64,000 nucleotides of DNA from Mammaliicoccus lentus (GCF_002902755.1 NZ_PPRS01000066.1:26362-90361), one strand, 5' to 3'; positions 18,819 to 27,926 are shown, numbered from the stretch's first letter. Translations and numbers: made by a program. The notes: generated by a model from the letters alone, not told the origin.

Positions 18819-19733
18819 TTGAAAAGATATTTATTTTTATTTATGGCATGTTTAGTATTCTTGTTAGCTGCGTGTGGCAATAATGATAGTAAAGATTCCA
18901 AAGATAGTAGTGATAGTAAGGAAGTTACATATACTGACCAAGATGGTAATAAAATTAAGGTTCCTAATAAACCTAAAAGAATTGTAGATTTAACTGCTAG
19001 TTATGGTAATTTTAAAAAATTAGGTGTTGAACCTATAGCAATTACTAATGTATATCCTGATTCAAAGTTCTTAAAACAAGATGATATTAAAAAGGTAGAT
19101 CCTGAAGATCCTGAAGCTGTTGCTAAATTGAAGCCTGATTTAATTATTGCATATGCTGAGAATAAAAATATAAATAAATTGAAAAAAATAGCACCAACTG
19201 TATCGTTTAGAGTTAAGGATTTAACTTATAAAGATATGCATGAAGATATTGGCAAGTTAGTTGGTAAAGAAGATGATGCAAAACAACAGATTAAAGATTT
19301 AGATAAGAAAATGAAAGATGATGGTAAGGAAGTTAAAGAGAAACTAGGGGAAGATAATACTTATACGATTATGGATATCCAACCTAAACTTATGTATTTG
19401 TTCGGCCCTGGATTTGGTAGAGGTAGTGATGTCATATATAATGGTTATGGCTTGAAACAAGATTCAGATGCTAAGAAAGATATTCCTAAGGAAAGATACA
19501 TGGAAGTTTCACAAGAAGATTTCCAAAAGTACACTGGCGATTACCTATTAGTGCCGACTCAAGATGGCAAAGCTCCTAATAATGCATTTACTAAGAGTAA
19601 CGTTTGGAAAAATACTGACGCAATTAAAAATGACCATGTCATTTATTACTCAATTAATGAATTCTTGTATTCAGATCCTATTTCTTTAGAAAAACAATCT
19701 GATTTCTTTAAGAAAGAACTTTTAAATAAATAA
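18819..19733 (+). CDS. Iron-siderophore ABC transporter binding lipoprotein (FhuD2-like)
   Basis: A 304-aa lipoprotein, TTG start with AAAGGAG upstream. The signal peptide ends in the lipobox LLAAC, giving lipidated Cys20, followed by a Ser/Asp/Lys-rich linker. The body has the helical-backbone binding-protein fold: KPKRIVDLTASYGNFKKLGVEPIA, KLKPDLIIAYAENK, KIAPTVSF and GRGSDVIYNGYGLK. These resemble FhuD-type hydroxamate siderophore receptors. The Fur box upstream supports an iron role. No permease or ATPase gene is adjacent, so like FhuD2 it probably works with a transporter encoded elsewhere. Confidence 0.85.
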   Translation: MKRYLFLFMACLVFLLAACGNNDSKDSKDSSDSKEVTYTDQDGNKIKVPNKPKRIVDLTASYGNFKKLGVEPIAITNVYPDSKFLKQDDIKKVDPEDPEAVAKLKPDLIIAYAENKNINKLKKIAPTVSFRVKDLTYKDMHEDIGKLVGKEDDAKQQIKDLDKKMKDDGKEVKEKLGEDNTYTIMDIQPKLMYLFGPGFGRGSDVIYNGYGLKQDSDAKKDIPKERYMEVSQEDFQKYTGDYLLVPTQDGKAPNNAFTKSNVWKNTDAIKNDHVIYYSINEFLYSDPISLEKQSDFFKKELLNK

Positions 19734-19747
19734 TGAATAAAAAGTCT

Positions 19748-19820
19748 GGGACATAAATCCTAACTCAAAATAACATCTCATTTCACTGTTTATTCAGTTA
19801 GAAATGAGATGTTATTTTTA
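19748..19820. terminator. Structured terminator element E1
   Basis: TAACATCTCATTTC (19771-19784) pairs with GAAATGAGATGTTA (19801-19814), followed by a T-rich tail. The box GGGACATAAATCCTAA before it and the ACTG..CAGT apical part recur at 40142 with a different but equally paired stem. Confidence 0.75.
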
Positions 19821-19874
19821 TATAATCTTCCATTTTGTTCGTGCAGGCTTGACTTAATAGAAATAAATATAAGA

Positions 19875-19911
19875 AAAAGAGCTATGGACATAAAACCTTA
19901 GCTCTTTTTTT
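19875..19911 (+). terminator. Terminator-like hairpin next to the family C leader
   Basis: AAAGAGCTA pairs with TAGCTCTTT, followed by T7. The same hairpin in diverged form borders the family C copy at 39 kb. Confidence 0.7.
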
Positions 19912-19915
19912 GGAT

Positions 19916-20390
19916 TGATCAAAAAGCAAGAGTTGATATTGTTGTTGGATTAAGCGTTATATAAATCCAAGTAGTGGCTCCTTATTAGATTTAGTACCTC
20001 ATTAATCCAATTAACCATACTCTTATTGGATTTACTCCTACAGTAATCCAAGTACACACACCTTTATTGGACTTTCTGCTTCATTAATCCAACTACACAT
20101 ACTTTTATTGGATTTACTCCTACAATAATCCAAGTACACATACTTTATTGGATTTACTCCAACAATAATCCAAGTACACATATTCTTATTGGATTAACGA
20201 TGACAATAATCCAATTAACCATACTTTTATTGGATTTTCTACCTCATTAATCCAACTACACACGTTTTTATTGGATTTACTCCTACAATAATCCAAGTAC
20301 CCACACCTTTATTGGATTTTCTGCTTCATTAATACAACTACACACACTCTTATTGGATTTACCCCGTCATTAATCCAACTAATAATAGTA
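19916..20390. repeat. Family C: leader plus 11-unit 41-bp palindromic repeat array
   Basis: A 24-nt leader (19916-19939, beginning TGATCAAAAAGCAAGAG) is followed by units starting at 19941, 19982, 20023, 20064, 20105, 20145, 20186, 20227, 20268, 20309 and 20350. The period is 41 bp, once 40. Each full unit has a 29-bp core, TTATTGGATT..ATTAATCCAA, whose ends are complementary (TTGGATT/AATCCAA), and a 12-bp spacer close to CTACACACACTT. The middle falls into a few types, mainly TACTCCTACA and TTCTGCTTCA. There is no open reading frame across it and no cas gene in the window. Confidence 0.9.
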
Positions 20391-20428
20391 TTTTAGGTTT
20401 TTTAGGACATTTATGACTAAGGCTCGTT

Positions 20429-20545
20429 TGTTATATTGGCAGTAGCTGACCGGATTGAAAATGTGCTTATACAAAGCTTTTTATAATTCTAGTCATCCTT
20501 GTCGAGGTGGGACTATGAAATCTTTAAAAAAGAATTATGCACCTC
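20429..20545. repeat. Family A repeat, inverted copy
   Basis: It reads TATTGGCAGTAGCTGACCGG, then the hairpin ATTGAAAATG..TTATAATTCTAGTC, CATCCTTGTCGAGGTGGGAC and TATGAAATC, the inverse of copy 1. The remaining 20546-20794 is AT-rich with nothing else clear. Confidence 0.7.
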
Positions 20546-20794
20546 TCTCTTTATATATTAATATAATTAATAATTTTTAATGAAATTGTAAAAATAGGTG
20601 TTATTCGATTAATATAATTATAAAAGATATATTGATATTATAAAATGTATTTTATTGTATAATCATAAAAATTTATGGCATACATTTTTAATTGTTAATT
20701 TATAGGTTTTGTGGTAAAAATGAAGATGAGATAGTGGGATATACCATTAACTTAAATAAACAGCGTGATAGTGATGCGTTTTTTTGGAGGAAGT

Positions 20795-21637
20795 ATGAAA
20801 TTAGCTTGGTTAATAGATACTACAACTTATATTGATGATAATGTTGATAGCAAAGATGTGTTTGTTGTTTCTTTATCAACAATTATCGATGGAAAACCAT
20901 ATAAAGATACGGAATTTGAAAGTTCAAATGTATTTTTTGAAATGTTAAAAGAAAATGGGAATGGTGCAAAAACTGCTCAACCAACGCCACAAGATTTTAT
21001 TGAAACATACCAACATATTCAAGAAGAAGGTTATACGCATGTTATAGCAATACATCCTTCTAGCGCTTTATCTGGTACTTATAATTCTTCGTTATCTACT
21101 GCACAGACATTCCCGATGGAAATACATGTAATCGATAGCGGCACGGGAAGTTTTCCACAGAAAGATTTATTAGAACAGGGTAGAAAACTTGCTGAAGACG
21201 GGTGTTCATTTGATGAAATTGTTAATCAATTAGAATCTTATAAAGACTCAAGTGAACTATATTTATTGCCTAGAAATTTACAGCAGTTAAAAAATAGTGG
21301 TCGCGTAACAAATAGTAAATATTTATTAAGTAGTTTATTGAATATTAAACTTTTATTGAAACTTGAACATGGGAAAATCGATTTAGAAGTTAAGTCTCGA
21401 GGTATGAAGAAGATAGAAGCTTATTTAGTGCGTCATATTGATGAAGCAATCGCTAAAGGTGTTGAAAGAATTGGTGTATTGCATGCTGGTAATGAAAAAG
21501 AAGCACATATTTGGAAAGAGCGTATTCTTACATTGAATAGAAATATTCAAGTATCAGTTGAACCTCTTGTACCAGTGGCAAGTGTACACACGGGATATGA
21601 AACAATAGCAATTGGATGGATTAACACAAACAAGTAA
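20795..21637 (+). CDS. DegV family fatty-acid-binding protein
   Basis: A 280-aa DegV protein, starting at an ATG placed after TTTGGAGGAAGT; the earlier in-frame start lacks a ribosome site. The typical elements are the early Asp-Thr-Thr (LIDTTTYID), the lipid-binding serine region HPSSALSGTYNSS near residue 88 and VIDSGTGS near 115. Members bind a fatty acid and act as FakB-type partners of the fatty acid kinase FakA, loading exogenous fatty acids for phospholipid synthesis. Whether this is a FakB1/2 orthologue or another DegV is not settled. Confidence 0.82.
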   Translation: MKLAWLIDTTTYIDDNVDSKDVFVVSLSTIIDGKPYKDTEFESSNVFFEMLKENGNGAKTAQPTPQDFIETYQHIQEEGYTHVIAIHPSSALSGTYNSSLSTAQTFPMEIHVIDSGTGSFPQKDLLEQGRKLAEDGCSFDEIVNQLESYKDSSELYLLPRNLQQLKNSGRVTNSKYLLSSLLNIKLLLKLEHGKIDLEVKSRGMKKIEAYLVRHIDEAIAKGVERIGVLHAGNEKEAHIWKERILTLNRNIQVSVEPLVPVASVHTGYETIAIGWINTNK

Positions 21638-21648
21638 ATAAATATTTT

Positions 21649-21678
21649 AAAAGTTGAGAATATTTTCTCAACTTTTTT
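21649..21678 (+). terminator. Terminator after degV
   Basis: AAAAGTTGAGAA and TTCTCAACTTTT form a perfect stem with a 4-nt loop and a T tract. Confidence 0.9.
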
Positions 21679-21775
21679 ATTTTGAGAAATATTAAATATA
21701 CTCTTGTTTTAATTTTGTAAAAGTACTATCATAGATAAATCTGATTAAAATAATATGATTAAGGAGTGACTATAA

Positions 21776-22942
21776 ATGAAAAAATATCCTTTAGCGATTT
21801 GGATATTAAGTTTAGGAGCTTTTGCAATTGGTATGACAGAGTTTGTAATTATGGGACTTTTACCAAACATTGCGAGAGACTTAAATGTTTCTGTATCTGA
21901 TGCGGGTCAACTTATTACAGGGTATGCTCTGAGTGTAGCAATTGGTGGACCAATTATCGTACTAGCAACTTATAAATTACCTAGAAAGAACTTGCTTATT
22001 TTATTAATGGCTATATTTATAATAGGTAATGGTATTGGTAGTTTCGCCCCTAACTATGGTTCACTTATGATTAGTAGGGTTATAGCTGCTTTAGCTCATG
22101 GGTCATTCTTTGGAATAGGATCATTATTCGCAGCAAATATGGTAGCACCTCATAAAAGAGCAAGTGCTATGGCTTTAATGTTTATGGGATTAACATTAAG
22201 TAATATTATCGGTGTACCATTCGGGACATTTATTGGTCAATTATTAGGCTGGAAAATGACATTTGTTGTTATAAGTGTTTTAGGCTTATTTACACTTATA
22301 GGGATTATCAAATATGTTCCAAATCAAGAAGAAACACAACCAATTTCGATTAAGAATGAATTGAATGTGTTAAAAGATTTAAAATTATGGCTAACTTTAG
22401 GTGTGACACTATTTGGATTTAGTAGTGTATTTGCTTACTTCACTTACATTTCACAAATATTGATTAATGTTTCTAATATTGAAGAACGTTGGATATCATT
22501 TGTTTTAATTATCTTTGGTGTAGGGGTTACATTAGGTAATATTATTGGTGGAAGATTGGCAGATTGGAACTTAAACAAAGCCTTACAAATTATATTCGTT
22601 ATATTTCCTATCTATATATTCTTAATGTATTACATTCAAAACTATAGCGTGCTAATGGTAGTAGGAATATTTGTATTTGGTTTGATTGGATTTAGTATGA
22701 GTCCGTCATTACAATTTAAGAGTACAATTGTCTCTCAAGATGCTCCGATGCTAGCAAGTACGTTAAACCAATCAGCGTTTAATATCGGGAATGCATTAGG
22801 TGCAGCTATTGGTGGTGTAGTTGTGAGCCAATTAGGAACAGAAAATTTAGCATTAGTTGCGCCGTTCCTAACAATTATTGGTTTAATATTCTTAATATTA
22901 GAGCAAGCATTATCTAAAAAAAGAGCTTTAAAAACTGCATAA
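21776..22942 (+). CDS. MFS transporter (AraJ/DHA1 efflux type)
   Basis: A 388-aa protein with 12 predicted membrane segments. The N-terminal block LGAFAIGMTEFVIMGLLPNIARDLNVS and the following SDAGQLITGYALSVAIGGP are typical of the AraJ/sugar-efflux and chloramphenicol-resistance-like drug:H+ antiporters. The loop between segments 2 and 3 is LPRKN, and segment 5 carries the efflux motif C-like GLTLSNIIGVPFG. AAGGAGTG precedes the ATG. The substrate is unknown; it may export a drug or sugar. Confidence 0.85.
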   Translation: MKKYPLAIWILSLGAFAIGMTEFVIMGLLPNIARDLNVSVSDAGQLITGYALSVAIGGPIIVLATYKLPRKNLLILLMAIFIIGNGIGSFAPNYGSLMISRVIAALAHGSFFGIGSLFAANMVAPHKRASAMALMFMGLTLSNIIGVPFGTFIGQLLGWKMTFVVISVLGLFTLIGIIKYVPNQEETQPISIKNELNVLKDLKLWLTLGVTLFGFSSVFAYFTYISQILINVSNIEERWISFVLIIFGVGVTLGNIIGGRLADWNLNKALQIIFVIFPIYIFLMYYIQNYSVLMVVGIFVFGLIGFSMSPSLQFKSTIVSQDAPMLASTLNQSAFNIGNALGAAIGGVVVSQLGTENLALVAPFLTIIGLIFLILEQALSKKRALKTA

Positions 22943-22952
22943 TTTTTTATTG

Positions 22953-22993
22953 GGAGTCTAGGACATAAATAATTGTCCCAGACTTTCTTTTTG
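22953..22993 (+). terminator. Terminator after the MFS gene
   Basis: AGTCTAGGAC pairs with GTCCCAGACT around a loop, then a T-rich stretch. Confidence 0.75.
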
Positions 22994-23019
22994 TATTGGC
23001 AGTAGTTGACAGAGATACT

Positions 23020-23051
23020 ATGTTGCACGTGGGGCTTGTCATGCAACATTC
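23020..23051. repeat. Family B hairpin repeat (inverted)
   Basis: ATGTTGCACGTGGGGC..GTCATGCAACATTC is the inverse of the units at 60704-60779. It follows a fragment of family A (22997-23010, TATTGGCAGTAGTTGA). Confidence 0.65.
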
Positions 23052-23143
23052 ATGTTTTTATCCATACATATTTAAGCTTTTTTTATGTGTTACCACTAAT
23101 TTATAGGTATAATATATATTGTTGTAAGGAGGTCAAATAACAA

Positions 23144-24547
23144 ATGAGACATTGGATTGAGGAACGTGTAATTAAAACACCTCATAAAATAGCGATTCAG
23201 CAAGGAGAAAACATTTTAACTTATAAAGAATTATTAAAAGATGCAAAAAAATATGCGCAATTTTTGAATGAGTTAAATCTTGAAAGATTAGCTTTATATA
23301 TTAAAAATGATATCCATCATGCTGCACTTATTATAGGTGCATGGTTGGAAAATGTTGAGCTTGTTATGATCAATACGAAATTAACTGCTAAAGAAATTGA
23401 AAACCAATTAAACTGCATAGATGTTCAAACAATTTTAAGTTATCAAGATTTAAAAATAAATCAAAAAGTAATCAATATAAATGATATTGAAGGGCGAAAC
23501 GAAGTATATGAAATTAAGCCATTTAATATAAATAAAATTGCCACAATTATGTTCACTTCTGGCACAACAGGACCTGCTAAAGCTGTTCCTCAAACATTTA
23601 ACAATCATTATTATAGTGCACTTGGTTGTAAAGAAAGCTTAGGTTTTGGTGAATCAACTCGGTGGCTTTCAGTGTTACCTATTTATCATATATCAGGCCT
23701 AAGTGTATTGATTAGAAGTTTAATCTTTGGTTTTACGATAATCATTGAACCGAAATTTGAGACAAATCGTGTAATGAATCTTATAAAAAACAATAATATA
23801 ACTCATATATCACTCGTACCTCAAACTTTGCAATGGTTAATGGAATCAAATTTAGACCAACCATACAATTTAGAAAAAATATTATTAGGAGGGGCAAAAT
23901 TATCTCCTTCACTTATTAAAGAGTCTTTAAGTAGATTGTTACCTATATATAATTCATTTGGTATGACAGAAACGTGTTCTCAATTCGTTACAGCAAGTCC
24001 TGATATGTTGAAAGAGGAACCAGAAACTGTAGGAAAAGTACCTTCAAATGTTAAGTTGAAAATTATAAATAGTAATGATCAAGGCCACGGGGAAGTAGCT
24101 GTATTGGGTGAAAATGTAATGAATGGTTATTTAACATCTAATAATCCTGAAGAAGATTTTATAAATGGATATTTTAAAACGGGGGATATTGGTTCTATTA
24201 ATGACGAAGGATTTATTTTTATTTATGATCGGAGAAAAGATTTAATCATAAGTGGTGGCGAAAATATATATCCATTTGAAATTGAACATGTTGTGTTAAA
24301 CCATATAGACATCATTAATTGTGTAGCCGTTCCGGTAGAAGATGAAAAATGGGGGCAAGTTCCTGCACTTGTATATGAATCATCTAAACAAATTAAAGAT
24401 GTGGAATTGATCAACTTGTTAAATAATCATTTAGCCAAGTATAAACATCCTAAACATTTTTATAAAATTAAAGAAATTCCAAGAACTTCGACGGGCAAGT
24501 TATCTAGACATAAAGTAAAGGCGTGGGTAGATTATGTTAGGAAATGA
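23144..24547 (+). CDS. menE: o-Succinylbenzoate-CoA ligase MenE
   Basis: A 467-aa adenylate-forming enzyme of menaquinone synthesis. It activates 2-succinylbenzoate with ATP and CoA. The P-loop-like MFTSGTTGPAKAVPQT lies near residue 142, the A5 motif SFGMTETCSQF near 272, and the A7/A8 region FKTGDIG...DRRKDLIISGGENIYP near 350. The catalytic lysine near the C-terminus is in RTSTGKLSR. AAGGAGG lies 11 nt before the ATG. menC overlaps or follows directly. Confidence 0.94.
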   Translation: MRHWIEERVIKTPHKIAIQQGENILTYKELLKDAKKYAQFLNELNLERLALYIKNDIHHAALIIGAWLENVELVMINTKLTAKEIENQLNCIDVQTILSYQDLKINQKVININDIEGRNEVYEIKPFNINKIATIMFTSGTTGPAKAVPQTFNNHYYSALGCKESLGFGESTRWLSVLPIYHISGLSVLIRSLIFGFTIIIEPKFETNRVMNLIKNNNITHISLVPQTLQWLMESNLDQPYNLEKILLGGAKLSPSLIKESLSRLLPIYNSFGMTETCSQFVTASPDMLKEEPETVGKVPSNVKLKIINSNDQGHGEVAVLGENVMNGYLTSNNPEEDFINGYFKTGDIGSINDEGFIFIYDRRKDLIISGGENIYPFEIEHVVLNHIDIINCVAVPVEDEKWGQVPALVYESSKQIKDVELINLLNNHLAKYKHPKHFYKIKEIPRTSTGKLSRHKVKAWVDYVRK

Positions 24548-25547
24548 AATGAACTTTTATACGTTTACTGCTGAATTTAAGATTCCCATTAAAACACCTT
24601 TAATTGAACTTGATAGTAGGGAAGTATTAGTAGTTGAATGGAAAGATTATGAAGGAAATACTTTTTACGGTGAATGTAATGCTTTTTCTACTAATTGGTA
24701 CCATTACGAGACGATACAATCTGTTCAAAATATTTTAACCATATGGTATGAAAATAATAAATACAACCAACTTGATAGTTATGATAAAGCTAGTTTGTCA
24801 TTAGAGTCTTTAAACGACTATCCCAATGCAAGAAGCGTCATGTCTATGATATTCTTTCAAAAATTTCATAAGTTACAAGAGATAGAAGTAGATTATGGTG
24901 CAACAATTAGTGGGAACCTTCAAGAATATTTTAAAAGCTACAACGGTCGATTGCCATCGCGCATCAAAGTAAAATGGAATGATAATATAAAAGAGGATAT
25001 GAAATATTTGAAGATGAATTATCCTGAAGTTAAAAGAGCAATCGATGCGAATGGTGTTTTAAATACAGATATTATAAAAGTGCTAAATAGTTTTTATGAT
25101 GAAAATTTTATTTATATAGAACAACCATTTAAAGAACTTAAACAATACAAAGAAGTAACTAATAAATTAGAAATACCTGTTTTTATTGATGAGTCTGCTA
25201 CAAGTTTAGAAATGATACAAAAGTTTCGAGAATCAAACGTAATTGATGGTGTTGTTATTAAACCATCAAGAGTAGGTGGAATAGACAAAGCTTTAGAAAT
25301 TATACAATATTGTAAAGAAAATCAATTGAAAGTCGTTATAGGTGGTATGTATGAATTTGGTTTAAGTAGTTATTTCACAGCATATTTGGCACAATATAGT
25401 GATTTACCAAGTGATATAACGCCAAGTGATTATTATTTTGAAGATGACTTTGTCTATACATCTTCAAAGTTAATAAATCAAAGCTTGTTATATTCACCGC
25501 CTGTTGTTATATATAATAAATTAAAAAAAATTAAGTCTGAGATGTAG
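24534..25547 (+). CDS. menC: o-Succinylbenzoate synthase MenC
   Basis: A 337-aa enolase-superfamily enzyme that dehydrates SHCHC to 2-succinylbenzoate, one step before MenE. Barrel motifs are visible: the Lys pair in RIKVKW near 141, the metal ligands in AIDANG near 168 and IEQPF near 196, the FIDESA block near 218 and the second acid-base lysine in VVIKPSRVGG near 240. The start at 24534 overlaps menE by 14 nt and matches the N-terminal length of the S. aureus protein as I recall it. An ATG at 24549 with TTAGGA upstream is an alternative. Its stop codon is inside the terminator stem. Confidence 0.9.
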   Translation: MLGNEMNFYTFTAEFKIPIKTPLIELDSREVLVVEWKDYEGNTFYGECNAFSTNWYHYETIQSVQNILTIWYENNKYNQLDSYDKASLSLESLNDYPNARSVMSMIFFQKFHKLQEIEVDYGATISGNLQEYFKSYNGRLPSRIKVKWNDNIKEDMKYLKMNYPEVKRAIDANGVLNTDIIKVLNSFYDENFIYIEQPFKELKQYKEVTNKLEIPVFIDESATSLEMIQKFRESNVIDGVVIKPSRVGGIDKALEIIQYCKENQLKVVIGGMYEFGLSSYFTAYLAQYSDLPSDITPSDYYFEDDFVYTSSKLINQSLLYSPPVVIYNKLKKIKSEM

Positions 25548-25566
25548 AAAGGTCTCAGACTTAATT
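25529..25566. terminator. Bidirectional terminator between menC and yidD
   Basis: AATTAAGTCTGAGA and TCTCAGACTTAATT form a perfect 14-bp stem. On the minus strand T8 follows, so it mainly serves yidD. The menC stop lies inside it. A short family A fragment (ACAGCAGCTAACTGGA) follows near 25574. Confidence 0.85.
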
Positions 25567-25608
25567 AGTATTTTTACAGCAGCTAACTGGACTTATAATA
25601 TATAAATA

Positions 25609-25839
25609 TTAATGTTTATGGTCTTTTTTAGGTGGTACTGGATCAAAACCGCCTGGGTGAAATGGATGGCACTTTAGTATTCTTTTAATAGCCAACCAAG
25701 TTCCTTTGAGAACGCCGTATTCGGAAATTGCTTCTATAGCGTAATTAGAACATGTCGGATGAAAGCGACATGTTGGAGGCGTAAGAGGCGAAATATATCT
25801 TTGATATAATCGAATTAGCTTAATAAATAATTTTTTCAT
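25609..25839 (-). CDS. yidD: Membrane protein insertion efficiency factor YidD
   Basis: A 76-aa protein with the family pattern of three conserved cysteines and prolines: [20 protein letters not shown], then [10 protein letters not shown] and [13 protein letters not shown]. It is a small membrane-associated protein that assists YidC-dependent insertion. AGGAG precedes the ATG. The lipoprotein gene ends 10 nt upstream, so the two probably share a transcript. Confidence 0.92.
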   Translation of the reverse strand: MKKLFIKLIRLYQRYISPLTPPTCRFHPTCSNYAIEAISEYGVLKGTWLAIKRILKCHPFHPGGFDPVPPKKDHKH

Positions 25840-25849
25840 TGCTAAGCTC

Positions 25850-26635
25850 CTATTTATATTGATTGTTTGTTAAATTTTTATATGGCTTCACATCTGTGCT
25901 GTTAAATTTATAGAAATCTGTCGTTTGTTTCATGTGGATTTTAATATTCTCATTTTTAATTTTTCCAGTAGCTTCTATGTCAAATGTAAGCTGTTTAGGC
26001 AAGCTTTTATTCTTTTGGAATGATAATTTAAAGTTACCTTTTTTAATTTTTAAATCACTTATATTACTTAATGAATTTTGGTCAATTAAAGGTGATTGGC
26101 TATAACCAAAATCATATAAGTATTTCATAACTTTACCTGTACCTTCGTAAGACAATGTTCTATCTTCTAAATTGATATCATCTTCAATAGGTTTTAGTAA
26201 ACTTTGGTTAAATGTTGTTAAATCAAACCAATCTTGACCAAGTTTTTGATAATAATCAACTTCTGCATTTTGTGTATGATAATTTAAGTAATTAGATTTA
26301 GGTGAAGATTTGAGTTTGTTTGAGTCAACATATATACTTTTGTTCATCGTTTTAAATGCTTTACTATTACTTTCTTGTTCGATATTGAAAGCTAGCTTAT
26401 CGTGGTGATTAGTACGACCGTGCGATTCTTGATTCAATTTTACCTTTTTATCTTGATAATCAACCGTCGTTACATTTTTAGAATGAATTGAATGAGTATC
26501 AATTTTCTTAATGTTTTTCTGGAAAGATTCAATAGCATCTGAGCTATCTTTATAATTATTTTGACCTTGTTGACTACAACTTGCTAGAATAAGAGTAATT
26601 GTCATAACAAGGGTTGTAAAAATTAACTTTTTCAA
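25850..26635 (-). CDS. Lipoprotein of unknown function (DUF6612-like)
   Basis: A 261-aa lipoprotein. The start is a TTG preceded by GAAAGG. The signal peptide ([17 protein letters not shown]) ends in the lipobox LASC, giving lipidated Cys20. The rest is rich in K, N and S, with alternating polar/hydrophobic strands suggesting a LolA/DUF6612-like beta fold. The lipoprotein at 48503 has a similar plan, so they may be distant paralogues. It is followed by yidD. The function is not known. Confidence 0.7.
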   Translation of the reverse strand: MKKLIFTTLVMTITLILASCSQQGQNNYKDSSDAIESFQKNIKKIDTHSIHSKNVTTVDYQDKKVKLNQESHGRTNHHDKLAFNIEQESNSKAFKTMNKSIYVDSNKLKSSPKSNYLNYHTQNAEVDYYQKLGQDWFDLTTFNQSLLKPIEDDINLEDRTLSYEGTGKVMKYLYDFGYSQSPLIDQNSLSNISDLKIKKGNFKLSFQKNKSLPKQLTFDIEATGKIKNENIKIHMKQTTDFYKFNSTDVKPYKNLTNNQYK

Positions 26636-26701
26636 TAGTTTCTACCTTTCTAATAAAATATATATACAGTTTATCATAATCAATGAAAGAGGTCGTGTAT
26701 C

Positions 26702-27166
26702 ATGCGTTATAAAGATCCAAATGGATTGTTTGTTGATCTACAATTTAAAGAACAAATAGAAGCCCAACATGCAAAGCATGTATTAGCGATACCTATATAT
26801 AACAATCAAATTGTTCTAACACACCATAAAATAAGAGGTATAGAGTTACCTGGTGGAAAAGTTGAAAAAAATGAAAAGAATAAAGAAGCAGTTATTCGAG
26901 AATTATACGAAGAAACGGGCGCTAAAGCTAAGTGTGCCATGTTTATTGCCTCATATATCGTCCATGATAAAATTCCATTTGATAAAGATGTATATATTGT
27001 TAATGTTGAAGAAATATTCGAAAAAAATGATTATTTAGAGACGTATGGTCCTATAATTGTAGATAATATAAATGAAGTCAACGAAGAAGATAAAAGTTTT
27101 TTACTTAAAGATAAAGCAATATTAACATGTTTAGAAAGGGTGTATGAACTTGGATTTCTTAAATAG
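26702..27166 (+). CDS. ytkD: Nudix hydrolase YtkD-like
   Basis: A 154-aa Nudix protein. The Nudix box is complete: GGKVEKNEKNKEAVIRE, then LYEETGA (pattern G..E.......RE..EE.G), around residues 50-72. YtkD of Bacillus hydrolyses 8-oxo-dGTP and other nucleoside triphosphates. GAGG lies before the ATG. Its 3' end overlaps the next gene by 23 nt. Substrate assignment is by family only. Confidence 0.82.
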   Translation: MRYKDPNGLFVDLQFKEQIEAQHAKHVLAIPIYNNQIVLTHHKIRGIELPGGKVEKNEKNKEAVIRELYEETGAKAKCAMFIASYIVHDKIPFDKDVYIVNVEEIFEKNDYLETYGPIIVDNINEVNEEDKSFLLKDKAILTCLERVYELGFLK

Positions 27167-27926
27167 AAAAAGAATGCCTATATTTTTTAACAATCATTGC
27201 ACTGAAGAAGTTACTTATTCAGTAGATGACTTAAAAGTGAGAGGCTTGCTCATGACTCCCCATGCCAAAGTGAAACGCATTGTTGTTTATTTAAGAGGTG
27301 GTAAGGGTCAAGTAGGTAGAGTTCGACCAGGTAGAATGGCTCAATTTAAAAATCCAAATACACTTGTTTTTGCACCATATTATCGAGGAAGTAACGGTAG
27401 CGAAGGAAGAGATGAGTTTTGTGGTGATGATTTAAATGATGTTATTACCGGCATTAATATTTTAAAATCAAAATATCCAGAAGCACCTATTCATATGATA
27501 GGTTTTTCAAGAGGTGGAATACAAGGTCTGCTTACGTATCAAAAAGTAAAAGCATCTAGTTATATTATATGGGGCGGGGTAACAGATATGCTTATGATGT
27601 ATAAAGAACGTGTTGATTTGAGAGGAATGCTGCGTCGTATGGTAGGTCACCCCAAGAAGCAACCGGAAGCTTATGAAAGGCGTGATGCCCTTAAAATGAT
27701 TCATGAAGACAGCCCGCCTATATTAATTATTCATGGAGATGAGGATGCTCAAGTAGGAATAGAAATGGCTTACCACTTAGAACAACATTTAATAAAAGAA
27801 ACCGTCTTTCACAAAACGATTTATAAACAAGGGGAAGGTCACGTTTTTAGACCTCAAACAGAAAAAGAAACTTTAATCGAACTACAAAATTGGATGAATT
27901 TATGTGAACAAAAAACTGAGCCATAA
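27144..27926 (+). CDS. Alpha/beta hydrolase (S9/prolyl-oligopeptidase-like)
   Basis: A 260-aa serine hydrolase. The nucleophile elbow GFSRGG is near residue 119. Asp lies in IIHGDEDAQVG near 197 and His in GEGHVFR near 233, giving a complete triad. The oxyanion region includes APYYRGSNGSEGRDEF. No signal peptide is seen, so it is cytoplasmic. An AAGGGTG site precedes the ATG inside ytkD, implying coupling. It may be a peptidase or carboxylesterase; the substrate is unknown. Confidence 0.82.
   Translation: MNLDFLNRKRMPIFFNNHCTEEVTYSVDDLKVRGLLMTPHAKVKRIVVYLRGGKGQVGRVRPGRMAQFKNPNTLVFAPYYRGSNGSEGRDEFCGDDLNDVITGINILKSKYPEAPIHMIGFSRGGIQGLLTYQKVKASSYIIWGGVTDMLMMYKERVDLRGMLRRMVGHPKKQPEAYERRDALKMIHEDSPPILIIHGDEDAQVGIEMAYHLEQHLIKETVFHKTIYKQGEGHVFRPQTEKETLIELQNWMNLCEQKTEP

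Noticed and set aside
19941..20390. CRISPR array
   Set aside because: Period and palindromic cores look CRISPR-like, but the 12-bp spacers are nearly identical, far too short, and no cas gene is in the window.
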